Shown here piece by piece: positions 17,543 through 26,153 of a stretch of DNA of 64,000 nucleotides (the first letter of the stretch is position 1; each line of letters begins with the position of its first letter). Origin of the DNA: CAWALV01 sp963782965 (GTDB taxonomy: Bacteria > Actinomycetota > Actinomycetes > Acidothermales > Acidothermaceae); NCBI GenBank assembly GCA_963782965.1, contig CAWALV010000002.1:1116001-1180000 (forward strand). The letters are read 5' to 3'. The translations under genes were made by a program, and so were the position numbers. The notes below the pieces were generated by a model. It was not told where the DNA came from. It saw only the letters and a program-made list of their open reading frames with translations, and ran no database searches.

Positions 17543-17968
17543 GGCGCTCGCCTCCCTTCCTTCAGTCCGGGCCGAGTGGCACGGCTGGCTGAGCCAGCGA
17601 AGCCGTCTCGGCGGACGCGGCCGACACGAGCGATGCTGCGACACCCGGGGGTGCTCCCCCCATTGTCGCGCGCGAGCGGCGCCGAAGCGAGGAATCGGCC
17701 CAGACTGCTGCGCCGAACACCCACCGCAACACCGGGCGATGTGCGGGGAGCGATTCGCCGGGGTGCCGAGCTAACCGCAAAGCCACACTTTCGGGACGCC
17801 GCATGACGATCCGCCCGGAGCGCCCGCCCGGTTCTGCGTCGTCCGGGCTGCCGAGCCGCTGGTCGTCCCCGGCCGCGGCCGTCGCCGGCTCGCCCGGTGG
17901 CGCCGCGGGCTGGACCGGACTCAAGGAGATGGTCTTGGCAAGGTGCCCGGCCGGCGGGCGCGGTCTGC
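17543..17968. other. gene-poor stretch upstream of ftsE
   Basis: About 425 nt in which overlapping frames on both strands are open only because of high GC. None has a ribosome-binding site plus a recognisable domain. Contains the promoters of the divergent zinc-ribbon gene and ftsE. Confidence 0.4.
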
Positions 17969-17969
17969 T

Positions 17970-17993
17970 TAGACTGGCCGGCGTGATGCTCCT
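17970..17993 (+). promoter_or_regulatory. -10 box (TAGACT) of ftsE
   Basis: TAGACT at 17970-17975 would start transcription near 17983, giving an 11-nt leader before the GTG at 17994. The same hexamer precedes the S41 protease gene at 19699. Confidence 0.45.
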
Positions 17994-18683
17994 GTGATCA
18001 GATTCGACACCGTCTCCAAGATGTACCCGCACCAGGCCCGTCCCGCGCTCGACCGGGTCGACCTCGAGGTCGAGAAAGGCGAGTTCGTCTTCCTCGTGGG
18101 CGCGTCAGGCTCCGGCAAGTCCACGTTCTTGCGCCTGGTGCTGAAGGAGGAGCGGCCATCGCAGGGCCGCGTACACGTGGCGGGTAAGGATCTTGCGCAC
18201 CTCTCGGCGTGGAAGGTGCCGGCACTGCGTCGCCAGATCGGCACCGTCTTCCAGGACTTCCGGCTGCTGCCTAACAAGACCGTCGCGCAGAACGTCGCGT
18301 TCGCCCTCGAAGTCATCGGCCGCCCTCGCCACCAGATCGAGAAGGTCGTGCCGGAGGTGCTCGACCTCGTCAACCTGGGCGACAAGGCGAGCCGCCTACC
18401 GAGCGAGCTGTCGGGTGGGGAGCAGCAGCGCGTCGCGATCGCGCGGGCGTTCGTCAACCGGCCGATCATTTTGCTGGCCGACGAACCGACGGGCAACCTC
18501 GATCCGACGACGAGCGTGGGCATCATGAAGCTTCTCGACCGCATCAACCGCACCGGCACCACTGTCGTCATGGCCACGCATGACGCTCAGATCGTCGACT
18601 CCATGCGCAGGCGGGTCATCGAACTCGCGGACGGCCACCTCGTCCGAGACCAGAACCGCGGGGTGTACGGCTACTCCAACTGA
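17994..18683 (+). CDS. ftsE: cell division ATP-binding protein FtsE
   Basis: 229 aa ABC ATPase that with FtsX couples the divisome to peptidoglycan hydrolase activation. Walker A GASGSGKST, Q-loop in TVFQDFRLLPNKT, signature LSGGEQQRVAIARA, Walker B IILLADEPTGNLD and the H-loop MATHDAQI are all visible. MIRFDTVSKMYPHQARPAL is the typical FtsE N-terminus. ftsX follows 65 nt downstream. Confidence 0.96.
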   Translation: MIRFDTVSKMYPHQARPALDRVDLEVEKGEFVFLVGASGSGKSTFLRLVLKEERPSQGRVHVAGKDLAHLSAWKVPALRRQIGTVFQDFRLLPNKTVAQNVAFALEVIGRPRHQIEKVVPEVLDLVNLGDKASRLPSELSGGEQQRVAIARAFVNRPIILLADEPTGNLDPTTSVGIMKLLDRINRTGTTVVMATHDAQIVDSMRRRVIELADGHLVRDQNRGVYGYSN

Positions 18684-18748
18684 TCGTCCGCTCGTTCACA
18701 GCGAGGACCTGCCCCAGACCCTTCGACCGCCTTCAGGGAACAGAACTC

Positions 18749-19669
18749 ATGCGGCTTCGTTTCGTACTCTCCGAGCTGGCCATCAGCCTGCGCCGGAATC
18801 TCCTGATGCTCTTCGCGGTCGTGGTGATCACCGCGTTCTCGCTCTTCTTCTTCGGTGCGGCCCTGCTCGTGCGCAGCCAGGTGCACCTGAGCCAGGGCTA
18901 CTGGTTCGAACGGTTGCAGGTCGCGGTCTACCTGTGCCCGAACCAGAGCGACAACCCGAACTGCCCGACCGCGGCGACGAACGACCAGGTGAACGCCGTC
19001 CAGAACACGCTGGAAAGCCTGCGGCCGACCGTCAAGAGCGTGCAGTTCGTCAACCAGACTCAGGCTTACGAGATTTTCAAGGCGGAGTTCAAGGACACCC
19101 CCGACCTCGTACGCAACACGTCACCCGACGCACTGCCGGAGTCGTTCACGGTGAAGCTCAGCGATCCGTCGAAGTTCGACGTCGTTCGCGAGGCTGTCCA
19201 GGACATGCCGGGAGTCGACCAGGTTCAAGACGAACACACCTTCCTCAAGAAGATGTTGAACATGCTCTCCGGCGGTCGGAACTTCGCGATCGTCATGGCG
19301 AGCCTTGCCATCCTCGCGGCCATCGTGCTGGTCGGCGTGGCAGTCCAGGTCTCGGCGGCGAGCAGGCGCAGAGAGACGAGCATCATGAGGCTCGTCGGTG
19401 CGTCGAACCTCTTCATCCAGTTGCCGTTCCTCATCGAGGGCATGCTCGCCGGTCTTTGCGGCGCGCTCCTCGGGTTCGGCTTCGTGGCGTTCGCCAAGAC
19501 GTTCCTCGTCGACGGCGTGCTGCGACCGGTGCTGAGCCCGTTCGGCTCGTTGATCGACTGGTCGGCGGTCATGGGCACGCTGCCCTGGCTCCTCGGCATG
19601 GGTGTCGGAATCGCCGGGCTCTCGTCGTTCGTCGCCCTGCAGGTCTACATGCTCCGGCTGCGTACCTGA
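18749..19669 (+). CDS. ftsX: cell division protein FtsX
   Basis: 306 aa. One membrane helix near residue 20-45, a large extracellular domain (about 50-175) with a Cys pair (LCPNQSDNPNCP), and three C-terminal helices with SRRRETSIMRLVGAS, the FtsX/MacB-type core. Partner of FtsE; the extracellular loop is known in actinobacteria to bind RipC-type hydrolases. ATG start supported by family length (about 300 aa). Confidence 0.95.
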   Translation: MRLRFVLSELAISLRRNLLMLFAVVVITAFSLFFFGAALLVRSQVHLSQGYWFERLQVAVYLCPNQSDNPNCPTAATNDQVNAVQNTLESLRPTVKSVQFVNQTQAYEIFKAEFKDTPDLVRNTSPDALPESFTVKLSDPSKFDVVREAVQDMPGVDQVQDEHTFLKKMLNMLSGGRNFAIVMASLAILAAIVLVGVAVQVSAASRRRETSIMRLVGASNLFIQLPFLIEGMLAGLCGALLGFGFVAFAKTFLVDGVLRPVLSPFGSLIDWSAVMGTLPWLLGMGVGIAGLSSFVALQVYMLRLRT

Positions 19670-19698
19670 TGCAGCCGGACGCCGGCGCCGCCCGGCCT

Positions 19699-19711
19699 TA
19701 GACTCAGGCGG
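19699..19711 (+). promoter_or_regulatory. leaderless-type -10 box (TAGACT)
   Basis: TAGACT 19699-19704 followed by six bases and the GTG at 19711; no Shine-Dalgarno. Confidence 0.5.
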
Positions 19712-20931
19712 TGGGAATCTCCGGGGCACACCTTCGCCGCGCCGGCAAGCCGGTCGCCGGCGTTGCCGTCGTCGCAGTGGCGTACGGAGCCGGGGTGGTC
19801 ACCGGGGTTCTCGGCAGCCACGGTCAACCGTCGTCGCTACCGCCGCGTGATGTCTCGCACCAAGCACCGAGTGCTAGCGGCGGTGCGGGCCTGCTCGATC
19901 AGGCAGCGAACACGATTCTGCACAACGCGGCCCAACCGATCAGCCGCGCCGACCTCGACAAGGCCGCGGTGGAAGGCATGTTGCAGGCGCTCGACGACAA
20001 GTGGTCGAGCTACTACACACCGCAAGACTTCACATCGTTCGAGCAAGTGATGGACGGCGAGTACATCGGCGTCGGTTTGTGGGTGCACCGCGACAGCGCG
20101 GGTGCGGTGAGCGTGACCAGCGTGCAGAGCGGTTCACCCGCCGACGCCGCCGGCATTCGCAGCGGTGACGTCGTCACGTCTGTCGCCGATCGGTCGGTGC
20201 AGGGGCGCTCGATCGCCGACGTCGTCAGCTCGCTGCGCGGGGCAGCCGGCACCACAGTGTCGGTGAAGTATCGGCGCGCCGGGGTCGACCATGCGGTCAC
20301 GCTGAAGCGCAGTACGGTCTCGACGCAGGACGTCGCCGTGAAGGTCACCGGCTCGGTGATGGTCATCCAGGTGAGCGCATTCAGCAAGGGTGTCGGCGCC
20401 CGCGTGCGGCAGCTCGACACGCTCGCTCGCTCGCGCCACCTGCAAGGCGTCGTCCTCGACCTGCGCGGCAACCCGGGCGGCCTGCTCGAGGAGGGGGTGC
20501 AGACCGCCTCGGTGTTTCTCGACGGCGGCGTGGTGGCGAAGTTCGAACGGCGCGGCGCGTCGCCGGTCGAGCTCACGGCCACGGCCGGGGGAGACACCAG
20601 CACCCCACTCGCCGTCCTCGTCGACGGTGGGACGGCGAGTGCCGCCGAGGTTGTCGCGGGCGCGCTGCAAGACCGCGATCGAGCGGTCATTGTCGGATCG
20701 CAGACCTTCGGCAAGGGGTCGGTGCAGGAGCCGACCACGCTCCCCGACGGATCGGCCATCGAGTTCACGATCGGCTCCTACCTCACGCCCGCCGGTCGTT
20801 CGCTGGACGGCGTCGGCATCCGGCCCGACGTCGCGGTCGCCGCGGGCGCTCCGCCGTCGCTCGCCGAGCAGGAAGCCGTCGAGGTGCTGAGCGGGCTGCT
20901 CGCCAACGCCGGCACCGGCGGCCACGGCTGA
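19711..20931 (+). CDS. S41 family C-terminal processing peptidase
   Basis: 406 aa. An N-terminal membrane anchor (VAGVAVVAVAYGAGVVTGVLG), a PDZ domain around residues 115-200 (GVGLWVHRDSAG, SPADAAGIRSGD) and an S41/tail-specific protease domain. The catalytic Ser is in GGTASAAEVVAGALQD and the Lys in TFGKGSVQ, the usual CtpA-type dyad; DLRGNPGGLL is conserved. Acts in the envelope on exported proteins. It overlaps smpB by one base (TGATG), the usual actinobacterial arrangement between ftsX and smpB. Confidence 0.92.
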   Translation: MGISGAHLRRAGKPVAGVAVVAVAYGAGVVTGVLGSHGQPSSLPPRDVSHQAPSASGGAGLLDQAANTILHNAAQPISRADLDKAAVEGMLQALDDKWSSYYTPQDFTSFEQVMDGEYIGVGLWVHRDSAGAVSVTSVQSGSPADAAGIRSGDVVTSVADRSVQGRSIADVVSSLRGAAGTTVSVKYRRAGVDHAVTLKRSTVSTQDVAVKVTGSVMVIQVSAFSKGVGARVRQLDTLARSRHLQGVVLDLRGNPGGLLEEGVQTASVFLDGGVVAKFERRGASPVELTATAGGDTSTPLAVLVDGGTASAAEVVAGALQDRDRAVIVGSQTFGKGSVQEPTTLPDGSAIEFTIGSYLTPAGRSLDGVGIRPDVAVAAGAPPSLAEQEAVEVLSGLLANAGTGGHG

Positions 20932-21410
20932 TGCCGAAGGAAACCGGGCGCAAGCTCGTCGCCAGCAACAAGAAAGCGCGCCACGACTACCACATCGACG
21001 ACGTCTACGAAGCCGGGCTCGTACTCACCGGTACCGAGGTGAAGTCGCTGCGCGCCGGTCGGGCCTCCCTCATCGACGGCTACGCCCTGATCAAGGACGG
21101 CGAGGTGTGGCTCCAGGGCGTGCACATCCCCGAATACACCGAGGGCACCTGGACCAACCACGAGCCGCGGCGTCCCCGCAAGCTGTTGTTGCACCAGCGC
21201 GAGATCTTGCGGCTGATCGGCAAGACCAAGGAGAGCGGCGTCACGCTGGTGCCGCTGTCGCTGTACTTCAAGGACGGCCGGGCCAAGGTCGAGATCGGTC
21301 TCGGTCGAGGCAAGCGCGCCTACGACAAGCGCCAGGCGTTGGCCGAGCGGCAGGCCGGCCGAGAGATGCAGCGTGCGCTCGGCCGCCGGGCCAAGGGCGA
21401 CGTCGACTGA
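20931..21410 (+). CDS. smpB: SsrA-binding protein
   Basis: 159 aa. Binds the tRNA-like domain of tmRNA and delivers it to stalled ribosomes. Typical motifs: NKKARHDYHIDDVYEAGLVL, GTEVKSLRAG, the KLLLHQREI region and the basic C-terminal tail GKRAYDKRQ...REMQRALGRR. The cognate ssrA RNA gene lies 1.4 kb downstream, separated by the S53 peptidase gene. Confidence 0.96.
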   Translation: MPKETGRKLVASNKKARHDYHIDDVYEAGLVLTGTEVKSLRAGRASLIDGYALIKDGEVWLQGVHIPEYTEGTWTNHEPRRPRKLLLHQREILRLIGKTKESGVTLVPLSLYFKDGRAKVEIGLGRGKRAYDKRQALAERQAGREMQRALGRRAKGDVD

Positions 21411-21526
21411 CCGACTGCGGGGAAAACCTGCGCGGATGGGGGCGTTCGCGCTAGCGTCTGCCTGCTCATCCCCTTTGTTCTCCGCTGCGGCGTCGGCTCG
21501 GCGGAGGTCGAAAGAAGGCGGCGCAC

Positions 21527-22756
21527 ATGCGTCCATCCCGAATACTGGCGGCCGTCATTGCCGTCAGTGCCGTCATCGCTGCACCCGCGGCGATGACGGC
21601 TCTCGTGACGTTCTCGGCGAGCGCGGCCACTGCCGGCGCCGCGAACGCGGCACCGGCCGGGCATCACATCTCCTGGCAACGCTCCTGTTCGGCCTCCGCG
21701 GCGGTGCATTGCAGCGCCCTGCTTCGCACCGACCTCGCGCCGCAGCGCAGCATTGCGCCGCACGCGACGCCGTCCGGCTATGGCCCGACCGATCTGGCGT
21801 CGGCCTACAACCTGCCGTCGTCGGGGGGTTCGGGTCAGACCGTGGCGATCGTCGACGCGTACAACGACCCGAACGCCGAGAAGGACCTCGCCGTCTACCG
21901 TTCGCAGTTCGGTTTGCCGGCTTGCACGAAGGCGAACGGTTGCTTCCGCCAGGTGAACCAGAGCGGTGCCACGTCTTTGCCGCGCAGCAATGCGAGTTGG
22001 GCGGAGGAAATCTCACTCGACGTCGACATGGCGTCGGCGATCTGCCCCAACTGCCACATCCTGCTGGTCGAGGCGTCGAGCCCGACCATGAAGAACCTCG
22101 GTATTGCCGTGAACACGGCGGTGCGGTTGGGTGCGACGACAGTCTCGAACAGTTACGGCGGTGGCGAGTCGAGCAGCGACACGACGTATGACAACAGCTA
22201 CTTCAACCACCCCGGTGTGGCGATCACGGCAAGCTCGGGTGACGCCGGCTACGGCGTCGAATACCCAGCAGCGTCACGGTTCGTGACGGCGGTCGGCGGG
22301 ACGACGCTGTCGCCGTCCTCGAACTCTCGAGGCTGGAACGAGACGGCCTGGTCGGGCGCTGGCTCGGGTTGTTCCGCGGTCGACGCACAGCCGAGCTGGC
22401 AGAACGGCGTCGTGACGGCGGGATGCTCGCGTCGTGGCGTCGCAGACGTTTCGGCAGTAGCCGACCCCGCCACCGGTGTTGCGGTGTACGACACCTACGG
22501 GCTGGGCAGTCGCGGCGGATGGCTGGTGTTCGGTGGCACGTCGGTCGCCTCGCCGATCATCGCCAGCGTGTACGCGTTGGCCGGCAACGCGGCGAGCGTC
22601 AGCTACGGCGCCTACCCGTACAGCCACACGTCGTCCCTCAACGACGTAACGAGCGGCAGCAACGGCTCGTGCGGCGGATCGTCGCTGTGCAAGGCCGGTG
22701 CGGGGTGGGACGGCCCGACCGGGCTGGGCACGCCGAGCGGGACGGGCGCCTTCTAG
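21527..22756 (+). CDS. secreted S53 (sedolisin-family) serine-carboxyl peptidase
   Basis: 409 aa with a signal peptide (ILAAVIAVSAVIAAPAAMTA, cleavage near SASA). The catalytic domain follows directly, with a short propeptide. The S53 Glu/Asp pair is in EEISLDVDMASAICP, the oxyanion Asp in ASSGDAGYG, and the nucleophile Ser in FGGTSVASPI. GSGQTVAIVDAYNDPNAEKD is the usual start of the domain. It has Cys pairs suited to an extracellular location. Such enzymes work at acid pH. Its own upstream gap (116 nt) suggests an independent promoter. Confidence 0.9.
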   Translation: MRPSRILAAVIAVSAVIAAPAAMTALVTFSASAATAGAANAAPAGHHISWQRSCSASAAVHCSALLRTDLAPQRSIAPHATPSGYGPTDLASAYNLPSSGGSGQTVAIVDAYNDPNAEKDLAVYRSQFGLPACTKANGCFRQVNQSGATSLPRSNASWAEEISLDVDMASAICPNCHILLVEASSPTMKNLGIAVNTAVRLGATTVSNSYGGGESSSDTTYDNSYFNHPGVAITASSGDAGYGVEYPAASRFVTAVGGTTLSPSSNSRGWNETAWSGAGSGCSAVDAQPSWQNGVVTAGCSRRGVADVSAVADPATGVAVYDTYGLGSRGGWLVFGGTSVASPIIASVYALAGNAASVSYGAYPYSHTSSLNDVTSGSNGSCGGSSLCKAGAGWDGPTGLGTPSGTGAF

Positions 22757-22798
22757 CGGCGGCCGTTCGGGTGATCGGCACGGCGGGAGCCGGGCCAG

Positions 22799-22804
22799 TA
22801 GAGT
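22799..22804 (+). promoter_or_regulatory. -10 box (TAGAGT) of ssrA
   Basis: TAGAGT lies 32 nt upstream of the mature tmRNA 5' end, leaving a short 5' leader to be removed by RNase P. Confidence 0.45.
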
Positions 22805-22835
22805 GGATGACACAACTGAAGAGCGCATCACCCAC

Positions 22836-23207
22836 GGGGGTGACTGGTTTCGACTTCGGACGTCGAGACAGGGGAAGCGGGCCGAGGAAGGCAGCGATGA
22901 TCTCGTTAACCATCCGCTGCAAAAAAAATAAGCGCCGATACCAATCGCGCCGCCTACGCTCTTGCTGCCTAAGTAAGAAGCGTGGCTGTCAGCCTAGGAT
23001 CGCCTCCGACCTAGGACCTGGCATCAGCAGGAGGCTCAACCGGACGACGCGGCTGCGGGGTCGTCCGGGAAACCAAACAGCAGCTGGGCCCGTCGCAGCG
23101 GCTTGTCTGTGAGACCGCTGGGGCCGAGAAAGGCACAGCAGACTGCGCCCGGAGAAGCCCTGCCTCATCGCCGAAGGACCCGGGTTCGATTCCCGGCACC
23201 TCCACTA
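22836..23207 (+). ncRNA. ssrA: transfer-messenger RNA
   Basis: The 5' end GGGGGTGACTGGTTTCGACT and the 3' T-arm (CCGGG-TTCGATT-CCCGG) plus CACCTCC form the tRNA-like domain; GGGGGTG (22836-22842) pairs with CACCTCC (23197-23203). The CCA is not encoded (ACTA follows), so it is added after processing. The tag frame resumes at GCC 22934, after an A-rich stretch, and reads ADTNRAAYALAA then TAA at 22970-22972: 12 residues ending in the proteolytic YALAA signal, like the mycobacterial tag in length. Two-step rescue of stalled ribosomes with SmpB. Confidence 0.96.
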
Positions 23208-23653
23208 ACTAAGGGGTCTTCGCGAAAAAGGACCCCAACTGTTCGCGAAAAAGAAGGCGTTAGCGCCCAGCGCGTGGTCGCGGATGGCGACGCGCTTTCG
23301 TGGCCGGACAGCCGCACGTGCCGCCGGGCGCGGGTCGCTGAATGGGCCGTGCCACTGCCCGTTGCTGGCGTTGGTGCCGCCTCGCTGCCCGGACCCTGCC
23401 TCGCAATGGGCGCACGAGGCGACATGAATAGTCGCGCGATGACCATGTGCGCGCCAGTTCTCGTAAACCCACAGCTCCACAAGGGCAGGCTAGCGTTGCG
23501 GCGGGCCTGCGGCACGGTTTGTACCAGGCCTCGATCCATTCGAAGATTGCCGCCGCGAGTTGCTCGTCGAACGTGCCGGGACTGGCGACGGCCGCGCTGA
23601 TTCTGGCGCGACCTGATCTCGCTGTGTTCGCTCGACCTCTGGGCTGAGGAGCG
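23208..23653. other. intergenic region after ssrA
   Basis: About 445 nt between the tmRNA and the converging PAS-EAL gene. A hairpin GGGGTC (23213-23218)/GACCCC (23231-23236) just after the tmRNA is the probable terminator, though without a U-tract. The remainder has no supported gene; no integrase or duplicated tmRNA end was found, so this is not shown to be an att site. Confidence 0.45.
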
Positions 23654-25627
23654 TCAGGAGTGACTGGTGGGGCTGGGTCGCCCGAGGTGGAAGCCTTGTG
23701 CGAAGTCGACACCTTCGGCCCGCAACAGGATCAGCGCCTCTTCGTCTTCGACGCCCTCCGCGACCGTTTTGAGGCCAAATGCGCGCGCCAGGCTGACGAT
23801 TGCTTTGACGACGTGGAGGTTGTCGGGATTCGCGACCAGGTCGCGGACGAACTCGATGTCGATCTTGAGGTGAGTCATGGGCAGCTTCTTTAGGTAGGTG
23901 AAGCTGCCGAAGCCGGTGCCGAAGTCGTCGAGGGCCAACCCGCAGCCCAGCGCGGCCAGCCCGCGGGCGAAGACTTCGCCGGCGGCGATGTCGTGCATGA
24001 GCGCGGTCTCGGTGATCTCGAAGACGAGGTTGGCCGGGTCCGTATGCGCCTCCCGAATCTGCTGCTCGATGAAGGGCAGGAGGTCTAAATTGCTGATCGA
24101 GGCGGCGGAAAGGTTCGCCTCGATCACTCGCCGTCCTGTCGCGGCGAGTCGGGTTGCCTGCGTGATGACCCACCGGTCGATCTCACCGATCAGCCCGTAC
24201 TTTTCCGCTACCGGCAGGAAGCTGCCAGGTAGGATGACTTCGTTGTCGCGTCCGATCATGCGCAGGAGCAGCTCCTCGCTCGGCCGGCCGTCGGCGAGGG
24301 GCACGATGGGCTGGGAGTACAGGACGAGCCGGTTCTCGTCGATCGCGTCGCGGACGCGTCCGAGCCACATGAGGGCGTCGAGCTCCCGTTGGGCGGCCGC
24401 CTGTTCCTTCTTCTCCTCGCTGATGTCGCGGAAGACGACGACGACACCTTGCACAGTCGGTCCGCTTCGGAGCGGCGCGGAGGAGTAGGCAACAGGGAAG
24501 ATCGACCCGTCCTTACGGGTGAAGGCGTCGTCGCGAATCCGAATGCTCCGGCCTTGAGCGCGGACCTGAAGAAGAGAGCACTGCTCGGTCGGGACCTTCT
24601 TGCCGTCGGCCCGCTGGAAGTGGACAGTCGCATGCATCGGTTTGCCGCGAAGTTCGTCTTCGGTCCACCCGAGCATCGACGCCGCGGCAGGGTTCATGTA
24701 AGTCACGAGCCCGTCGGCGTCTAGGGCGTAGAGGCCCTCCACCATGTTCTCCATCACCACGGCGCGGAACTCTTCGGCTTCCTTCCGATCGGTGATGTCG
24801 ACCACGACGTGGCCGACACCGATGGTCTCGCCGTCGATGCGCACCGGGTAGTAGGTGGCAAGCCAGTGGCGCATGCGGTGCGGGTCCGTGGCACTCGGTG
24901 TGCTCACGTCAACGTTGGTGACCGTGTCGCCTGCGAGGGCGCGCCGATAGACGTCCTCAAGCTGTGGCCAGAGGTCGGGCACGAGCTCGGCGACGGTAAG
25001 GCCAATGCAGTCCTCGACAGACCGACCGTCATTGTCGGCCAGGGTCTGATTGATTCGAACGACCCTCAGGTCACGATCGACCAGCTTGAAACCGACAGGG
25101 GCGGCTGCCTCGATGCTCTGCAAGAGGGTGACCGCCTCCGTGGCCTCCCGCTCTGCGTGGCGCAGAGCGAGCTCCAGCTGCTTCTGGTCTTCGACGTCGG
25201 TCGCAGTGCCAATCCACAGGTCGATCGCACCGAGGGCATCGCGAACAGGAACAGCACGGCATGCATGCCATCTGAAGACGCCGTCGAAGCGGCGAATCCG
25301 GTACTCCAGGAAGAAGTTCGTGCCCGTCGTCGTCGCGCGGTCCCAGGCCTGCACAGCGCGCTCGGCGTCGTCGGGGTGGACGAGTGTGACCCAGTTCCAC
25401 TCGTAGTTGGTTTCTCGCGGGCAGCCCGTGTAGTCCGTGCCTTGCCGGTTGAAGTACGTGGTCGCGCCGTCCGGTGACGCGGTCCACACGATGTGGGGAA
25501 TCGACTCGGCGATCATGTTTGCGTACTGCGCGTCCAGAACCGCGCCGTCAAACCGAAGGCCGCTGACGTCAGGCCCGGCAGATGAGCAGAGCGAGGATTT
25601 CGTCACGATTGAACTGTCGGCACGCAC
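23654..25627 (-). CDS. PAS-PAS-PAS-EAL c-di-GMP phosphodiesterase
   Basis: 657 aa, no membrane segments. Three PAS/PAC modules (about 40-150, 165-285, 290-410) end with the linker motifs VEDQKQ, ITDRKEAEEFR and ISEEKKEQ. An EAL domain follows without a GGDEF. It has LYSQPIV, EELLLRM (EAL position), NLSAASI, EITETAL, DDFGTGFGSF, KIDIEFV and EGVEDEEAL, so the metal and catalytic residues appear present. Soluble sensor phosphodiesterase. Start: a GTG at 25627 without a clear Shine-Dalgarno; a start at Met38 is possible. The HTH gene lies 33 nt upstream on the same strand. Confidence 0.88.
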   Translation of the reverse strand: MRADSSIVTKSSLCSSAGPDVSGLRFDGAVLDAQYANMIAESIPHIVWTASPDGATTYFNRQGTDYTGCPRETNYEWNWVTLVHPDDAERAVQAWDRATTTGTNFFLEYRIRRFDGVFRWHACRAVPVRDALGAIDLWIGTATDVEDQKQLELALRHAEREATEAVTLLQSIEAAAPVGFKLVDRDLRVVRINQTLADNDGRSVEDCIGLTVAELVPDLWPQLEDVYRRALAGDTVTNVDVSTPSATDPHRMRHWLATYYPVRIDGETIGVGHVVVDITDRKEAEEFRAVVMENMVEGLYALDADGLVTYMNPAAASMLGWTEDELRGKPMHATVHFQRADGKKVPTEQCSLLQVRAQGRSIRIRDDAFTRKDGSIFPVAYSSAPLRSGPTVQGVVVVFRDISEEKKEQAAAQRELDALMWLGRVRDAIDENRLVLYSQPIVPLADGRPSEELLLRMIGRDNEVILPGSFLPVAEKYGLIGEIDRWVITQATRLAATGRRVIEANLSAASISNLDLLPFIEQQIREAHTDPANLVFEITETALMHDIAAGEVFARGLAALGCGLALDDFGTGFGSFTYLKKLPMTHLKIDIEFVRDLVANPDNLHVVKAIVSLARAFGLKTVAEGVEDEEALILLRAEGVDFAQGFHLGRPSPTSHS

Positions 25628-25660
25628 CCCGGGGGTACCAGGAGGGTCGTTGGTCCGGCT

Positions 25661-26032
25661 CTAGTTACGACCTTCGTCACCATGCTTCCCCACCGACTCG
25701 TAGAGCCGGGCAGCCGCTTGCCGTGAGATCTTCATACGCTTCGCTACGTCGGTCAGCGACAGACCGCCTTCATCGACCAGCGCACGCACGACACCGGCTC
25801 GCATCGCGGCGATGGAGCGCTCGTACTCACGAAACGCGTCAGCCGCATTGAGGCGGGTCTCGCGCCCGCCCGCCAGAATCAAGTCATTGACGACATCGAC
25901 GATGGGGCGCCCGGCCTTGCGCGCCTCGAGCCCGCCACGCAAGGCACCTACCGCACTCTCGATCGCCAGGCAGGCCTGGCGACCGGCGTCCGCGACCCGC
26001 TCGACCGCTCCGGCGAACCAATCCTCCGTCAT
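25661..26032 (-). CDS. HTH protein upstream of the PAS-EAL gene
   Basis: About 123 aa from ATG 26032 (MTEDWFAG). An in-frame GTG at 26074 would add a Cys-rich 14-residue extension (CSACAFCEY). The C-terminal 45 residues read as a helix-turn-helix (EGGLSLTDVAKRMKISRQAAARLYESVG); the N-terminal part is helical and unassigned. Spacing of 33 nt to the PAS-EAL gene suggests co-transcription, so it may regulate that gene. Confidence 0.7.
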   Translation of the reverse strand: MTEDWFAGAVERVADAGRQACLAIESAVGALRGGLEARKAGRPIVDVVNDLILAGGRETRLNAADAFREYERSIAAMRAGVVRALVDEGGLSLTDVAKRMKISRQAAARLYESVGKHGDEGRN

Positions 26033-26153
26033 CGCGTATTCGCAAAAGGCACAAGCCGAGCATCGCATGGCCACGCTTGAAAAGCCTCGATGGTTCGGGC
26101 GGAGCCGTGCGCGCCCCTCCGGTCTTGCCGACTGCGTCCGAACGTAACCGGCG

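Noticed and set aside
23165..23539. Minus-strand frame ending in GNRTRVLRR after the tmRNA
   Set aside because: The recognisable end is the antisense of the tmRNA T-arm, a common false gene.
22836..23653. Genomic island integrated at the tmRNA 3' end
   Set aside because: No duplicated tmRNA end and no tyrosine integrase were found in the downstream accessory region.
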